This document shows positions 26,315 to 39,300 of a DNA stretch of 64,000 nucleotides, piece after piece. The number at the start of each line of letters is the position of its first letter. Positions within the stretch are counted from its first letter, which is position 1. Source of the stretch: Monarcha castaneiventris obscurior (lineage: Eukaryota > Chordata > Aves > Passeriformes > Monarchidae); the NCBI GenBank assembly GCA_026261815.1, contig JAMPIT010000174.1:12090001-12154000 (forward strand), written 5' to 3'. Made by a program: the position numbers and the translations under genes. The notes beneath the pieces are model-generated. The model worked only from the letters and a program-made list of their open reading frames with translations. It was not told the origin of the DNA and did not search any database.

Positions 26315-29300
26315 TGCAAGAGCCTGTTCACAGAAAGAGTATTTTCCTTATAGTAGAGCCCTGCAGTAGAGAGAGCTCTTGAGCATTTTGTGTGTCAAAA
26401 ACAAGCCACCTTGGTAACCTCATGGTTGATCTTTGAGTACATTGTGCAGCTGCACCAAATGCAGCTGGCATAATGCCACACATTTCCTGGGAGTTTTGTG
26501 ATCACAGGGAATATCGTAACATACCAATATACATTTCCTACCAAGCATGACAAACTAACATCTAGGGTCATTTTCTACCTCTCATGCAAGAAAATACGAT
26601 GCTCACTGCATACGCAAGAGCCTAACAGTGGCTTGAGTGGGTCCTGAATCAAACTGCTTTCCCAGACCACTGTATTATGCGGATTTCTTCTGGCAGCCCT
26701 GTCTGGAATCCTTGTGACCTCCATACACATCTTACTTGTCCAGCAAAAAACCATATAGTCATAATCCATACCCGACATTCCTGCTGGGAAGCTCCTCTAA
26801 CAAAGGTAGCATGATTAAAGACAGGATATCCAGGTTATGCAGTGCAAACACTTCTAACTTCAGTGCACGCCTGGTGCCAGTGTCTCCTGATTGACCAAAT
26901 ATGACCTTGACCCAAACCCACAATGGGAACAGAAATAGCCCCCCACATTCTAGGGAAAAATGTGCCAAATTCATCTGGGACAGCAGCAGTGGGCAAAAAC
27001 AAACATAATTACAGTTGAGGAGTTGGGGACCACAGTAATGAACAATTAAGAAACCTACTGAATAAACTTTGTAAAACCTTCAGTTCTTGAGTTAGAGAGC
27101 ATCCCATATCTGACTTCTCTGACAATTACATATCAAAATGTGTTAGACTCTGTAAAGATACTGTCTGTGCATCATCCTTGGAAAATGCTAGACAACATTA
27201 GCACCTTGCCAGATCTCTCTGATGAAGGCAGTAGATGCTATCACCTGAAAGTCTCTCAGGTAAATAATTAAGACTACAAGACAGAAAATTCTTACTTGAG
27301 ATGCAAATAGAATTTCATGGCAAGAGAGATTAGCAGGCATCTGATCCAGTGGAGTGAAAAATATCAAAAAACTGGTATGGCCTACTTCTTCAGGTCAATG
27401 AAAACCACTACAGTAAGTACAAGAATCTACTACAGAAGAAAAAAACTTTAGATCATATGTTTCAAAGTGTGAAAATTTTGGCTTGGAATTCTGGCAAAAG
27501 GCTCAAGATTATTTTTTTATTTTATTCTTTTTCTTTTTTTCTATCCCTCTCCAGTATCCAGGAGACATTGTAATATAATGTACTTCCAATATTTTTGTCT
27601 TACTTTAAAATATAAATATCAGAATATACATATGCATATATACACTGGAAGGTACAGAGACTACTGGGACATCTGATTTAAAATGATCTCTGAACTATGG
27701 ACATGATTTAAAAAATGTATAGTGTGGGGCAGAGATGAGAAGAACACATAACTTTTAAAGGATGAATGAACAATATTATTTTGATATCGTTTGTCTTTCA
27801 AAAGACAGTACTTTCAAAGGTGTTAAACATCCAACACTTCTGCTGACAAGCTACCTTTGAAAAATGGAGGTTCAGAGCTGCTTTAGAAATATCAAAGGGT
27901 ATAGATAAAACTGAATATAATTTGAAATCAGTCAATCAAAGAATCTAAAAATTCATTATCACTTTGTCCTGACTTTGCTTAGAAGAATTGTAAAGAGAGC
28001 TGCAGAGGTAAGATTGCAGAGACAAAACCGAGCAGTAATTGGCAAGGAGTCAGGGATGTTCAGCTGTAAAAGAACATGGTTACTTTACACCTTCTTCTAT
28101 AACATGGATTGGATCATGATGGTAGGGAGACTATAAAAAAAGGGAGGAAGAGCTGGTACAGATGTATTCTGGAACAGAACTCTGCAGGATACAGACCCCA
28201 TTCCCATCAGATATGCCCTTGTAATCTCTTGCTAGGCTTGAAATGATTCAGAGTGAATGCTGTCTTGATGCCTTTTTTTGGTTAGATCCCTCGTCATGTT
28301 TGGTTTAGAAAAGTTCATTATACTGATGTTCTTTTATGATTACAGAAGAGCTTTTAAAGACATGATTAGCTGAAAATAAATACAGAAATGCTCAGAGTTT
28401 ATTTTCCATCTTTGTATCTCAACTGCTTTTTGTCAGCTTTCCTTCTCTGTAGCATCTGCTAATGTTCCTTACATTTAGTACTTGTAATTAAAATAAGTCA
28501 ACAATTTTTTTTTTTAGTTTTGATTGAGTTCAGTTTGGCCTTTTCAGTTTTTGTCCATTCAAGACTTGAATAACTCAGGAATGATGTGGCTGTGTCCTTT
28601 TCCCATGTCCCCCAAGGAGTCACAGTATGACCTTGGCATGATCATTATTTCGACAGCGTCTCAGCTCTCAGCCCACCTTAAGGCTGACTTGTTAAACAGA
28701 CTGTCAGGTTTTCCACACTGAAACACTGTCTTGCGTTGTACGGTGCCATCCAGCCATCATGGGGAGATTTAATTTCTCCTGACATTCAAATAACAGCACA
28801 GAAGTATGTCAATGAGTGGAAAACTGACCAAAGCAAAATTAATATAATCTCTAAAAGGTATAACAGACACTCAGAGCATTGTCTTCCCTAATGCCGATAA
28901 ATTTTCTATTCATACTTATCTACTTCTGCTTATAATATTATCTGTTTTGTGCTAGAGAGGTCTCCAAACTATTGCCTTGGCAACCAATAAACATTAATCC
29001 ATGTGAGATTTTCCTCTTGAAGTACTTTCTATATTCGAAACATTATGTAGGAGGTAAATTGCACTGGAACTGGAAAAGATGTGCTGATGATTCGATTCAC
29101 ATTTTTTCTGGATTTTGCTACAAAATACAGTCCTGGATATTTCTTGTGTGAGAACAAATTCACCAGCAGTCCAAGGTAAAGGAAAGGCTGCACTGGCCAT
29201 GCTTGGACTGTACGTTGATCTGCCCCAGCAGACTTGCAGCACCCTGAGCAGTCTAATGAAAGACACAATGACACAACACAGTTCACCCCAGGCCTGAGGT

Positions 29301-30033
29301 AGTTTGTGTAACACCAGGTCCTACACTGCTTTATGTTACAATCCTTAATTTTCAGCTGTCACACACACGTAATAGCTCAGTTTCAGGGGACCAAACCAAG
29401 GGCTGCATTTAGCTGGCAAGTGAATGTGCAAAAATTGGCACTTGCATCATTGCTGTATGCTAAAGCACTTTCCAGCTTGCATAGCTGTTGATGTATCACC
29501 TAAAAGATTTTGTCAGAAAGCCCAGGCAAGCAAATAGTGTCACACCTTGGGCTGTCCCTGCAGGTAAGGCAAGCTCCTGGGGTTGAGCTCAGAAAGAAAA
29601 GGTGTGTTGGAACATCAGCTACAAATAAAGGCTGTGGCCTGGTTTGCAAGGCACCAAAATCAATAGGAAAATTCTTACTGAGTTTAATAGGCTTCAGATT
29701 GCACCTCCAAAGACCAATACCAAGGATTTGAATCCCATCCAGAACCTCAAACGGACCAAGGCAGAGGCACAACCAGTTTAAAGGACTGATCAAAGTCCAC
29801 TGATGCTTTTCCAGAAGCTTGGAACAAGTGTCACAGAAGGGAGAGCAGTAATCCAGGCAGGAGGTTTAGGATGCCTGTGATGAGGCCACATTTTAATGCT
29901 CTTGCACAAAGCACACTTGAAAGTCGAGTTGCGTGGAGAATATTTTATTCATAAGTGCAAACACTTTGTAGCATTTGTCAATGTGAAACAACACATTGCT
30001 CGGGTCTCTGAAGACATGATGTGAACCATAATG

Positions 30034-30085
30034 TGTGTTATTTCAAAATAACACATAACTTGTCACTTATTATTACTGTAATAAT
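30034..30085. other. Two adjacent palindromes
   Basis: The first is a 10-bp-arm inverted repeat (TGTGTTATTT / AAATAACACA, 2-nt centre, 30034-30055). Thirteen bases later comes an 8-bp-arm palindrome (ATTATTAC / GTAATAAT, 1-nt centre, 30069-30085). They do not pair with each other to form the ends of a MITE as far as I can see. Confidence 0.6.
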
Positions 30086-30889
30086 CTGCATTTGAATGAA
30101 TCAACAATGGCAATGCATACTTACAGCAAGGAAGGAGCAACTCTAGCAAAGGAAAAACTCTGGTTTTGTATTCCTTATGGAAAATAAAGGAAACCTTTTG
30201 TAAATAAGGACCATTGTTCCAGACTTACCTCCTGAAGAAAGGTTAAGCCCCTCAGAATGAGTAGATGGTTTCCTTAACATTCAAACTCAACATGGGATTA
30301 CCTTTTCAGAACTGTTTTCTATGCCTAGTAACACTCCCATATTCATCTATGCTAGAGCCTAGAGGACTGAACAGCTTGTTTTGGAAAACAGTCATTCTTC
30401 TTGTGTGACACCTGGAAGTCCCCTGATAATCTACAGTGTTCCAGTCAACTGATATGACAAACTACACCTGAAACCACGATTTATTATTAAAATTAAAAAA
30501 AAATAAAAGGGAAAAAGAAAGAGAATTCACAAACAAAGTGTTTCAGCACCAATCAGAATGAAATGGGAGCTGCTTCTCCTCACCAGAAATGTATGACAAA
30601 CATGTCCCTTCATATTGCAATGAATGTATGTGTGTAACAAACTTGAATAATTTTGCAGCCTTTATATCTCTGGAGAATTGCATAACATGAAAAAGACATG
30701 TAAGGGAAAAATTTTGGGAAGAAAAATTGTCAGCTTTTGGATTTTATATGTAGTGGTAATCTTTAACACAGGAGGAAAAGTGACCTTTTTAACTAAAAAA
30801 CACTTGTTTTCCTCTCCCTAAAAGGAATAGGTTCCTAAAGACATTCACTTCTCGGTGGCAAAAACAATGAAGTCAGAAAGGTATCAGGC

Positions 30890-30925
30890 AACTAAAGTAA
30901 CTAAAGTTACGAAAGTAACTAAATT
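30890..30925 (+). repeat. 9-bp tandem repeat, four copies
   Basis: The unit AACTAAAGT occurs as four consecutive 9-base copies: two perfect, then TACGAAAGT and AACTAAATT. It lies in intron 1 of SEMA3A. Confidence 0.8.
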
Positions 30926-32961
30926 TCTTGGTTTTCTGAAATTAATCTGATTATACTGTTAAGGACTTTTCAAAGGGTTTTTTTTGAATATTTTTTTTAA
31001 ATTTCTTTATACAAGAAAGCAAGAGTAATTAGTGCTCAGATGTTTGTTTGAGCCTTGAACTAAATATTTCTGTCATCAGTTGTACTACTTGTTCTGAAAA
31101 GTCCAGATAGAATTTCACTGCACGAAAGCATAGTCCTTGCCTTCAGAATACATGCAATGTCACTGAAAATAAAACAATGTACAAAAAGCCCGTACGGATT
31201 GGAAGCTGAGGCACAGGGATATTGTCTGACATTGCTTAAAATGTTTGTGTAAGATCCTGGAATTGAAGGACATCAATCCATTCACACTTTTAGCCACAAG
31301 ACCAATCTTCCTGGCATTACTAACATCCTTGAAACATGAAGGCAAACACATACCTCAACTTATCAATGTCTTAAAAGATGTATTCTTTAAAAGTAGAGCA
31401 AATGTTCTGTTAAGCAAGCTATAACCAGTAACAATACTAATTTTTAAAATAATGCATTAACTTATATAAAAGAATCACACAAATTTCTAATGCTGTTTTA
31501 GCTGCAATAAATGCTGAGAACTATGTTTTGACATTAACACATAGCTGAATGTGTCAAGACGGTTTGGAGCTTCACAACTCACATAGGAGCTTTACAAAGC
31601 ACTGTTTTCTGTGACAACACAGTTTCATAGCAGGAATAAGGAAAGCTGAGAAAAGTAAGGAATTTTTTTTTTGTCTCTAGGGAAATTACAATATTCCAAC
31701 ATCTGTTTTCAAATTAAGTCAAACACTCAAAATGCTGAACTTCTCAGAGTGACAACTTAGAAAAAAAAATAAATCCAGGAATGTGTGAATTTTGGTTTTT
31801 ATCACTTTATCTATGTTTGTTCTGGTCAGGGTGTGCAACTTCCTTAGCCTGTAAGGGTGAAAAATACACTCCGCAGTTCAGCTGGGCCAAGTCATATCCC
31901 AAAATCATGAAGCCTGGAAAAGCTTCTCGCTGTGTCTTGTCTCACATGGCACCCTCTGACACTGAACTGCACCTTGTGTAAATGATAAACCTGTCTCATC
32001 CTTTATTTGGACCTGTTGGCCAGAACCTGAGACAGAGCTGTATGTTTTTTGCCATCCTGCTATCACATAAGCCTTATGCTGATCTCTGAGTGCTACCAAA
32101 GATTTTAATGGGAGTTAACTGTCCTCTTCAGAAAAGAATGGGCAAGAAAGCAGGAAAACCACACGAAGCTTTTACAAAGCCTGCTGCTACCCTGAACACA
32201 CAGAGGTTAATGTCAGAGGAATATAACATTATGTGCCTTAGGTCAGCACCACAGTCCAAAGTAATGTTTTCATTTGGATAGAACTGGTGGAAAATTTGGA
32301 TTAAATGGAAACTTCCTTTTTCATTGACAATTCATTTTGATGAAAAACGCCTGCCTAATCCTTGTAATACACTACCAGACAGTCCCGTAAGGCAAATTCT
32401 CTGCCAGGTTGCTTCACTGCTTTGCCAGTGCAGCTCCAGCTTATCTGCCAGCTCCAACCTGGGGAGCCAGTTGTAGTGGTGAGCAGCGTGAGCTGCTCTG
32501 TCACTTGTTTCACACACGCCACAGATCAATTCCTGTATGATAGTGCTTTTCCATTTACCACATATGCTGAACTGCATTTGACCTGGTGGTGAAAGGTTTC
32601 ATTTACCATTACAGTCATTTCAGCTGTGCAGTCTCCAGTCTGTACACTGATTTATGGATGGATGGATTTGCATATGGCAAACATCCACGCAGCTTTATAA
32701 ATTCTCATTCATGCCAATAAATGTAAGGTCAGGGCTATGATACTAGTGTGAGTAATGTTTTTATTAGAAATAGCTCTCCTTGGGGTTTTTGTTGTTGTTG
32801 TGGGTTTTGTTTTGGACTGTTTTTTTCAATGCACATAAGGATAACATTCCATTACAATTTCAGTTTAAGACATACGGACACTGCTGAAGAAAACAACCCT
32901 TTATTTCTTCTAACTAGTCTTTCTCCTCTCCTTTTCTTTCTTGATTTTTCTTCCTTTCTGT

Positions 32962-32977
32962 CTTTCTTTCTTTCTTT
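32962..32977 (+). repeat. (CTTT)4 microsatellite in a pyrimidine-rich tract
   Basis: Four perfect CTTT units lie inside a longer pyrimidine-rich stretch (about 32900-32977) in intron 1. Confidence 0.85.
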
Positions 32978-33292
32978 GGTCTTGCAATTGCTCTTTAGCA
33001 GGTGTACATGGGGATCACCTTGTCTCTAGGTGCAGGACTGAGCACAAATCTTGAACTTATGGCAAAATCTCCACTCTGATCTTGGAGATAGGAACATCAG
33101 AACAGGGATATCCAGCCAGACCAAAAGTCAATCTAATGCATAAGCCACCCTAATACCGAAGAGCAGCAATAGATGATTAAGGAAAGAACATGAGGACAAA
33201 AGAAGATATAATTCCTGACAGCTGTTATGACAAAACTGGAGAAAATTGTGCTGGGTTTTCAGGTGTGGGGGTTTTAGTTTGATTTAGGTTTT

Positions 33293-33368
33293 TGCTGCTG
33301 GTTTTTTTGTTTGTTTGTTTGTTTGCTTGTTCTTTGGTTTGATTTTTTGGGTTTTTTTTCTTTTTTAG
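33293..33368 (+). repeat. (TTTG)n and T-rich low-complexity block
   Basis: T runs, then about five TTTG units (33305-33324), then further GGTTT/T-rich sequence to 33368. It resembles the T/G-rich block next to the SEMA3A promoter but is shorter. Confidence 0.8.
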
Positions 33369-36300
33369 GAGGGTGGTTTAATAGCATTTGATCGCCTTCA
33401 TTTCTGGCTTAATTAACTGCCCACTGCACAAGGCTCATGGTTGGGTGGCTACAGTATAAACACTGCTAACACCCCTTGTAAATACCAAAATGCCCCAGTT
33501 TTCAGAAATTTTTACAGTAAGCAAGTTGTCAGTCTTGACACAACGTATCTTCAGCTAACATTAACATTGCCTTGATGAAACATCGTGACAAATATTCATT
33601 CAGTCTTTGTTTCCTGGTATGAGCAAAGATCCACCTCCCACCCACATTCTGTAACAGATTTAGGAATGCAAGACCTTTCATGCTTAAATCATTCACTATG
33701 CAATGCAAACGATTATACCCACTGAAACACAAAACACATCATTCATTATTTTGAAACTTAATTATGAACTAGACATTTACATTGAGGAGGAGCTAAAAAT
33801 AACTTGCAGCCGGGTGTGGTGTAATTTTGCACTGTCTGTGGATCTGGGCCAAGTATGGGTGTGTAAATAGCTTCATATTTGTATACATTATGTAGGTAAA
33901 TGCATGCATGCACCTAAGGATATTTCCAGAGCTCAGAATTTGGTAAGTTTCATCCATCTGCTTGGCATCACAGAAGGATAGCCTGAGCCTAGCCAGACCC
34001 AAAAAATCCCTTTGCAAGAGCAGTGAAGTGGGAGAGAGCTTCTGGTCTCAGTAGGACAAAACAGGAGAAGGAAGGAGTTTCTCATGTTGCATTTACACTC
34101 CACGTGCCCTGGTGATGTACTCCATCACCCCACTGGGCTGACAGTTTTATACAGATGTCTGACAGTCACATGTCCTTTAGTTACCACTTGAACAGGCTCA
34201 GGGGCTTTCTTACAGTACATGGCCTTCTTTATACATGAATCTCTTGTATGTATGTAATATATAATGCAACTTCTGCCTTCCAACATCGCCCATGGCCAGC
34301 AGTAGAGAAGTGCTAGGATGCCTCTGTTCCAAGACATCATAGACTTACTCACTCATGAGCTACTCTGTGGGTTGTTCACTGATTGCTAACATAATTTAAG
34401 TAACAGCTCCCATTAATTAAATTGATGCCCCTTACAGCCTACTGAAGGATTTCACAGCCAACTGCACCATAACTAGAAGTTGTGTAAATATGTTTCTTAT
34501 TGGATTCTATGCCATAAATGGCTTCTGCTCCTATTTTTAATAGGAAACATTATTTTTGCTTCCTTCTTTAAATGTAGTCCTATCATAAAATTTGAAAAAT
34601 TTTATTGCCTCACCACCCTCTACTGCATTCAAGACTTTCTGCATTTCCTTAACATGTGACACAGACAACAATAAATTTTCGGGTAATAGAAGTGTCTGCA
34701 CAAATGGCTACATCTGAGTGGCTGCAATCTGAGATTCCTCTTGCTGTTTTGCAAAGAGCACTGAGAGCCCATTGACAAGATGTCTGGGGTGAGGGAGCAC
34801 ATGGCCCCCGTGCTCACTGTCCCACTTTGTCAGACTGATGTTTGAAAAGGAGCAGGGATTCCTTGCTCACTGCTAGTGGTAGCAGCTATTTGGAGTGGCA
34901 GGAAAGAAGCTCTGGAGTCTCCTGCAGTGGGGAGATCTCCTGGGCTCTCTCCAACCAGCTCATGTAAGAAGCAGTCAGTAGAAACTTTCACTCAAAGTGC
35001 CTGGAGCCACAGCTACAATAAAGAAGTAACACTCAAGTAAAGGATAAAAGTTTCCACAGTGCTGTACCCTTTTTTCATGGATTGGGAATGGTTTTTGAAA
35101 CAGAACTGCTGCATTGTGGAAACCATATTCCAATATTGTGGTATCACTTTATCAAAAGTTACTGTGCTTGAATCAGCAGAACTGCCTAATGTGTGTTTTG
35201 TGTACAGTCACACAAATGGGCTTCTGCACACAGGGTTTAATGGAAAGACCCATTAACAGCGAAAAAGGGACAGGGCTTCGATAAGATATGACATTCCTTT
35301 ACTCAAAAACCCAGTTTACAAGTGCCTGGCCGTTCAAAAAATCTGATCACTTTTCCTATTAATACTCAAACATCTACCAGAGTAAGGGTCTTTCATGGTG
35401 ACTTTAACTGATATTTGTCCCACCGGACATGAGGATACAATGAAGACAGCAAGGCAGGCAATGCTCCTCTTGGGGTAGAGCACAGCAGAAACATGGGATA
35501 AGACAGATCAAAAGGGATTATAAATGAAAACTTTCATTTGAGTAGAACTACTTTTTCAACAGTTTTTGCATCTTTTCTTCCCATTAAATGGGCAGAGCTC
35601 AAAAATTTCAAGTGATCCCTACAATTGCTTGGGTTCTTTGGTTGATTATTTTCTAAGTGAAGAATAACTTGCATAACGTCTCAAAAGGGCACTTCACACC
35701 ACAAGTGCCAGGTACATTGAAATCAAAAAGAATACTCATGTGAGTAGGTGTTTGTAAGATCAGTCGTTTTTTTTTTTGTTGTTTTTAATCTCCTGGTAAA
35801 TCCCAAGACAAATCACATTTCATTACAGGAATATTATATGATAGAGCAAATCCCAGACTCTTTGAATAACTGCCCTTTGTAAATTTAGTGAATTAAATTG
35901 CATTTAACTTTGTGGGTTTTTTGAAACAGCATAACCAGATCAAATTAGTGTACAGAAGCTTTGTGAGAAAGGAGTGTGCTGTAAATGATTACAAGGGTGA
36001 CACGAATTATTTCCTGAAATATGGAGGTTGAATGAAATACATCATGGTATTTTGAGGTAAGTAGATGGAGACTACAAAACAGTATCAGGGAAAATATATT
36101 GGTAAACTACAGCAATAGTCCCATGCTATCTCATTATTAAGGGGTAGATACATAACCCATATCAACTTTGGAGGTGAACTTTACTTAGGAAACATTTTCT
36201 ACTCCTTGTGCCTGCCTAATCACAGGTTTTGGAGCTGTTTCAGGCATAAAGGGCTTAGTAAATCATTGTCTCTCCATATATACACATGCCAATTCTATCT

Positions 36301-39300
36301 AAGCAGATATGAGGCACAATAAAATATGAAGAAAACTGTCTGACTCAGAGCCTACTGAGATTTTGGTTTACTCTTTCTCATTTTCCTACTGTTTGCTTTC
36401 ACTTTTTCATCTTTTTGGATACATGAAGAACTGTATAGTTTGAATGATACATTTGGTTTTAAACAACAACATTCAGCTTTATCTAGCTGAGCATGTACTG
36501 AAGTAAAGAAGCAGAACAGAACTGTGAAATGCTGGGCAGTTTGCAAGGAAGATTAAAGTACTGATTTTTTTGGGTGCCTCCTGGGTCAGATACTGACATA
36601 ATACAGAATAATACTCAAATCCTTTACATTTCTTTCACTCCTATCACACTTACCTGCCAGATTTTCATTGAAGGTCTACATCTGCTTACTGCTTAGATCT
36701 TGTGCTTTTTTCCCTTTTTTTTCCCCCCCTTCATTGGGGCAGAAGGAATAGTGGCATTTTTTTTTGCTTATCTTTTATGAAATATTAAAAGAAGGAGAAA
36801 ATGTATAGTACTTGGAGACCTGATATTGCTTTTTAAGATTCATTTTTCCCCAAGTGGTCATTATTACAGTAGATCTATTTAAGGTGTGGGAGTTTCCATA
36901 CCAGTGAATAGGTTAAAGTTTTATGGTGCTGCTTTTCACAGTACTTTGAAATGCAATGATCTTTGCCAGGAGCTAGCTAGAGAATTATTTACATATCTCC
37001 CTTCCTACCTCAGCTGACCATTCACATGCAAATGGGAACTTTGACAGCTCCTCCACACATTTATGAAACCAAATTCTCTGTCCATTTTTCAACTCAGAAT
37101 GAAAGCTGTGACAATGCCTTAGAATAAAGGCCTGCCAGACTCTAGATTAGTTTCTTATTCTGCAATACTGAATATGAAAAAAAATCAAAATAAAAATCCA
37201 ACTTTATTCGAATGGAAAATTTGGGGAGCACAGTGAATGCCTATTAGTCATAAAATAAGTATTGATTTCTTGGAGACCATCTGGGGAACAGTAAGTCTAA
37301 ATCGTATTTGAAAAGCATAGCTAACTTAAGGTCTTGGTTTTTCCTCCTGTGGTCACTCAGAACCCAAAAAATAACTCAGCCCTTCAAAACCTGATTTTTA
37401 GAATAGGTTCAAGTCATTGCACTGTGGGCACCATGACATCAGGGGAGGAAAATGAAAAGCAGACATTTAAGCTGGCCCTGCCAGTTAAACCCTGTGTTTG
37501 AAGAAACTTGACTTGTACTACTGAGCACAGGGGGTCCCAGAACAGTTCACCTCTGCATTTCAGAAGGAGGTTCATGGTCTGGCCCTGCACATGCAAGCAA
37601 TTGCCTCTTAAACTGTGGTGTCCAAGAGATCTGACTGGGCAGTCAGCTCAGGACAACACTGGGCTTTCATGGTGATTATCAAAAATCATTGCTATTCTAC
37701 CCTCTTGCCAATTGTTACTTTTAAAGGAAAACTTATTTTAAGACTTAAAGTCTTTTCTGGTGTGCTCTCAGTGTCTTATAACCAGAAACAAGTATGCATT
37801 TCCTTGTCTAGAAAGCTGTATTTCACCTCTCCTCATACAATTTACATACATTGATCACTTCCATATGTCTGGCATAAAGTAAAATAGTTTATATGCATAG
37901 TAATGGGGGTGAACCTACAGTGAAACAAAATTCAGCATTTATCATATTCCTACATTATGGTAGAAAAAAAAAATTAAGAGAGTGGCAGTTATGAGAAATG
38001 ACCTTAAGGGGCTATTTATGGTCTCAGCTATGGAAATTGTATTAAAAAAACTACAAGTTGCATTGCTCAGTACTGTCCTCATTCCCTTTGGTAAAAAGTC
38101 AATTAGCAGAATCAGGGGTCTAAACATATAGCACTGCAGTCACAGTTATGATGTTACATTTGGTTTACACCAGAATAGTTGATGACTGCTTAAAATTTCT
38201 AATATAGAATAATAATACACATGACACTTGATATTTGTCTCTCTGAAAACATACGAAAAGTCTTTTGACACCAGTAAACAAGACCTTTTCCATTGCTCTC
38301 AGTTGGTCTGTTTGCCACCCTCATAACTAAACTTAGCTCTCCTAGCACCTGCAAAACTGTAAGAGAACTATCTAGCATGTAGTCAAGTAAGACACTATAG
38401 TTTAACATGTCAAACTACAAACTTGTGTCTGAAGTTCAAAAGTACACCAAAATCACACAAAAACTTGCATTTTCCCTGTATTTCTTAATTAATGGCATGA
38501 AAACTGTTAGCTTATGATGGAAAAAGAATGCTATTCAAAACAACAATTACATCACGTAAGTGGCACGAGGAAGTATAAAAGCAAAGAAAAACATTCCTTG
38601 AGATAATTCACTGAAGATAATATTTAAATGCTGCATTTGAGGTATGTGGAATATATGAAACACCAATTTTCTTTTCATAGGCCAGGCTGACAAAAGGAAC
38701 AGGTGCTTTCTTACTTATTTTAGGAATGAGAATGTGAATCTTTCTGAGATGCAAAATTCTACTCATGAATTTATTATAGCAGTTTATCCTCATTATTAGG
38801 TCTGAACTAGGGCTGTCAAGCAACAGTTTTCCAGTGAGTGAGTCACAAATGATAGGCAATTATAACTGACTCAACTGATTACTGAATACTTCCCCAAGTG
38901 TCTAGGAAAGGTTGCCCTCATCCTGGAGAAGGTGGGGGAACATTTGGGGTATGGAAGTCAGAAAAAAAGGATGTGTGCACAAAGAAAGAGAAGGTTTTTT
39001 TCTAGAATCTCTTGGGAAGGAAACACATACACTTGAAGGAGCCAGGGAGTGTTAAGCACCAGTGGCTTGGTAAGGAATGTTCAAACTGAATAGAAAGGGA
39101 TAAATTGCCCCAAGTGAGGTTTTAGTTTTGTCTGATAAACCCAAGAAAAAAAAAACACCCCTTTTTATTCCCTCTTAATTTTAAAATATGATTATCAGCC
39201 ATGATAAAAAAAACTCTAGCTTAAACTCAAAGAAACAGGCCAGAATCTCATGAGCACTCACCATTGGCAGACAATATTTCAAAGACTAAACACAAAGGCT

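Noticed and set aside
30480..30525. A-rich stretch as the poly(A) tail of a processed pseudogene
   Set aside because: No gene-like sequence precedes it on either side and no flanking duplication was found; probably a simple A-rich tract.
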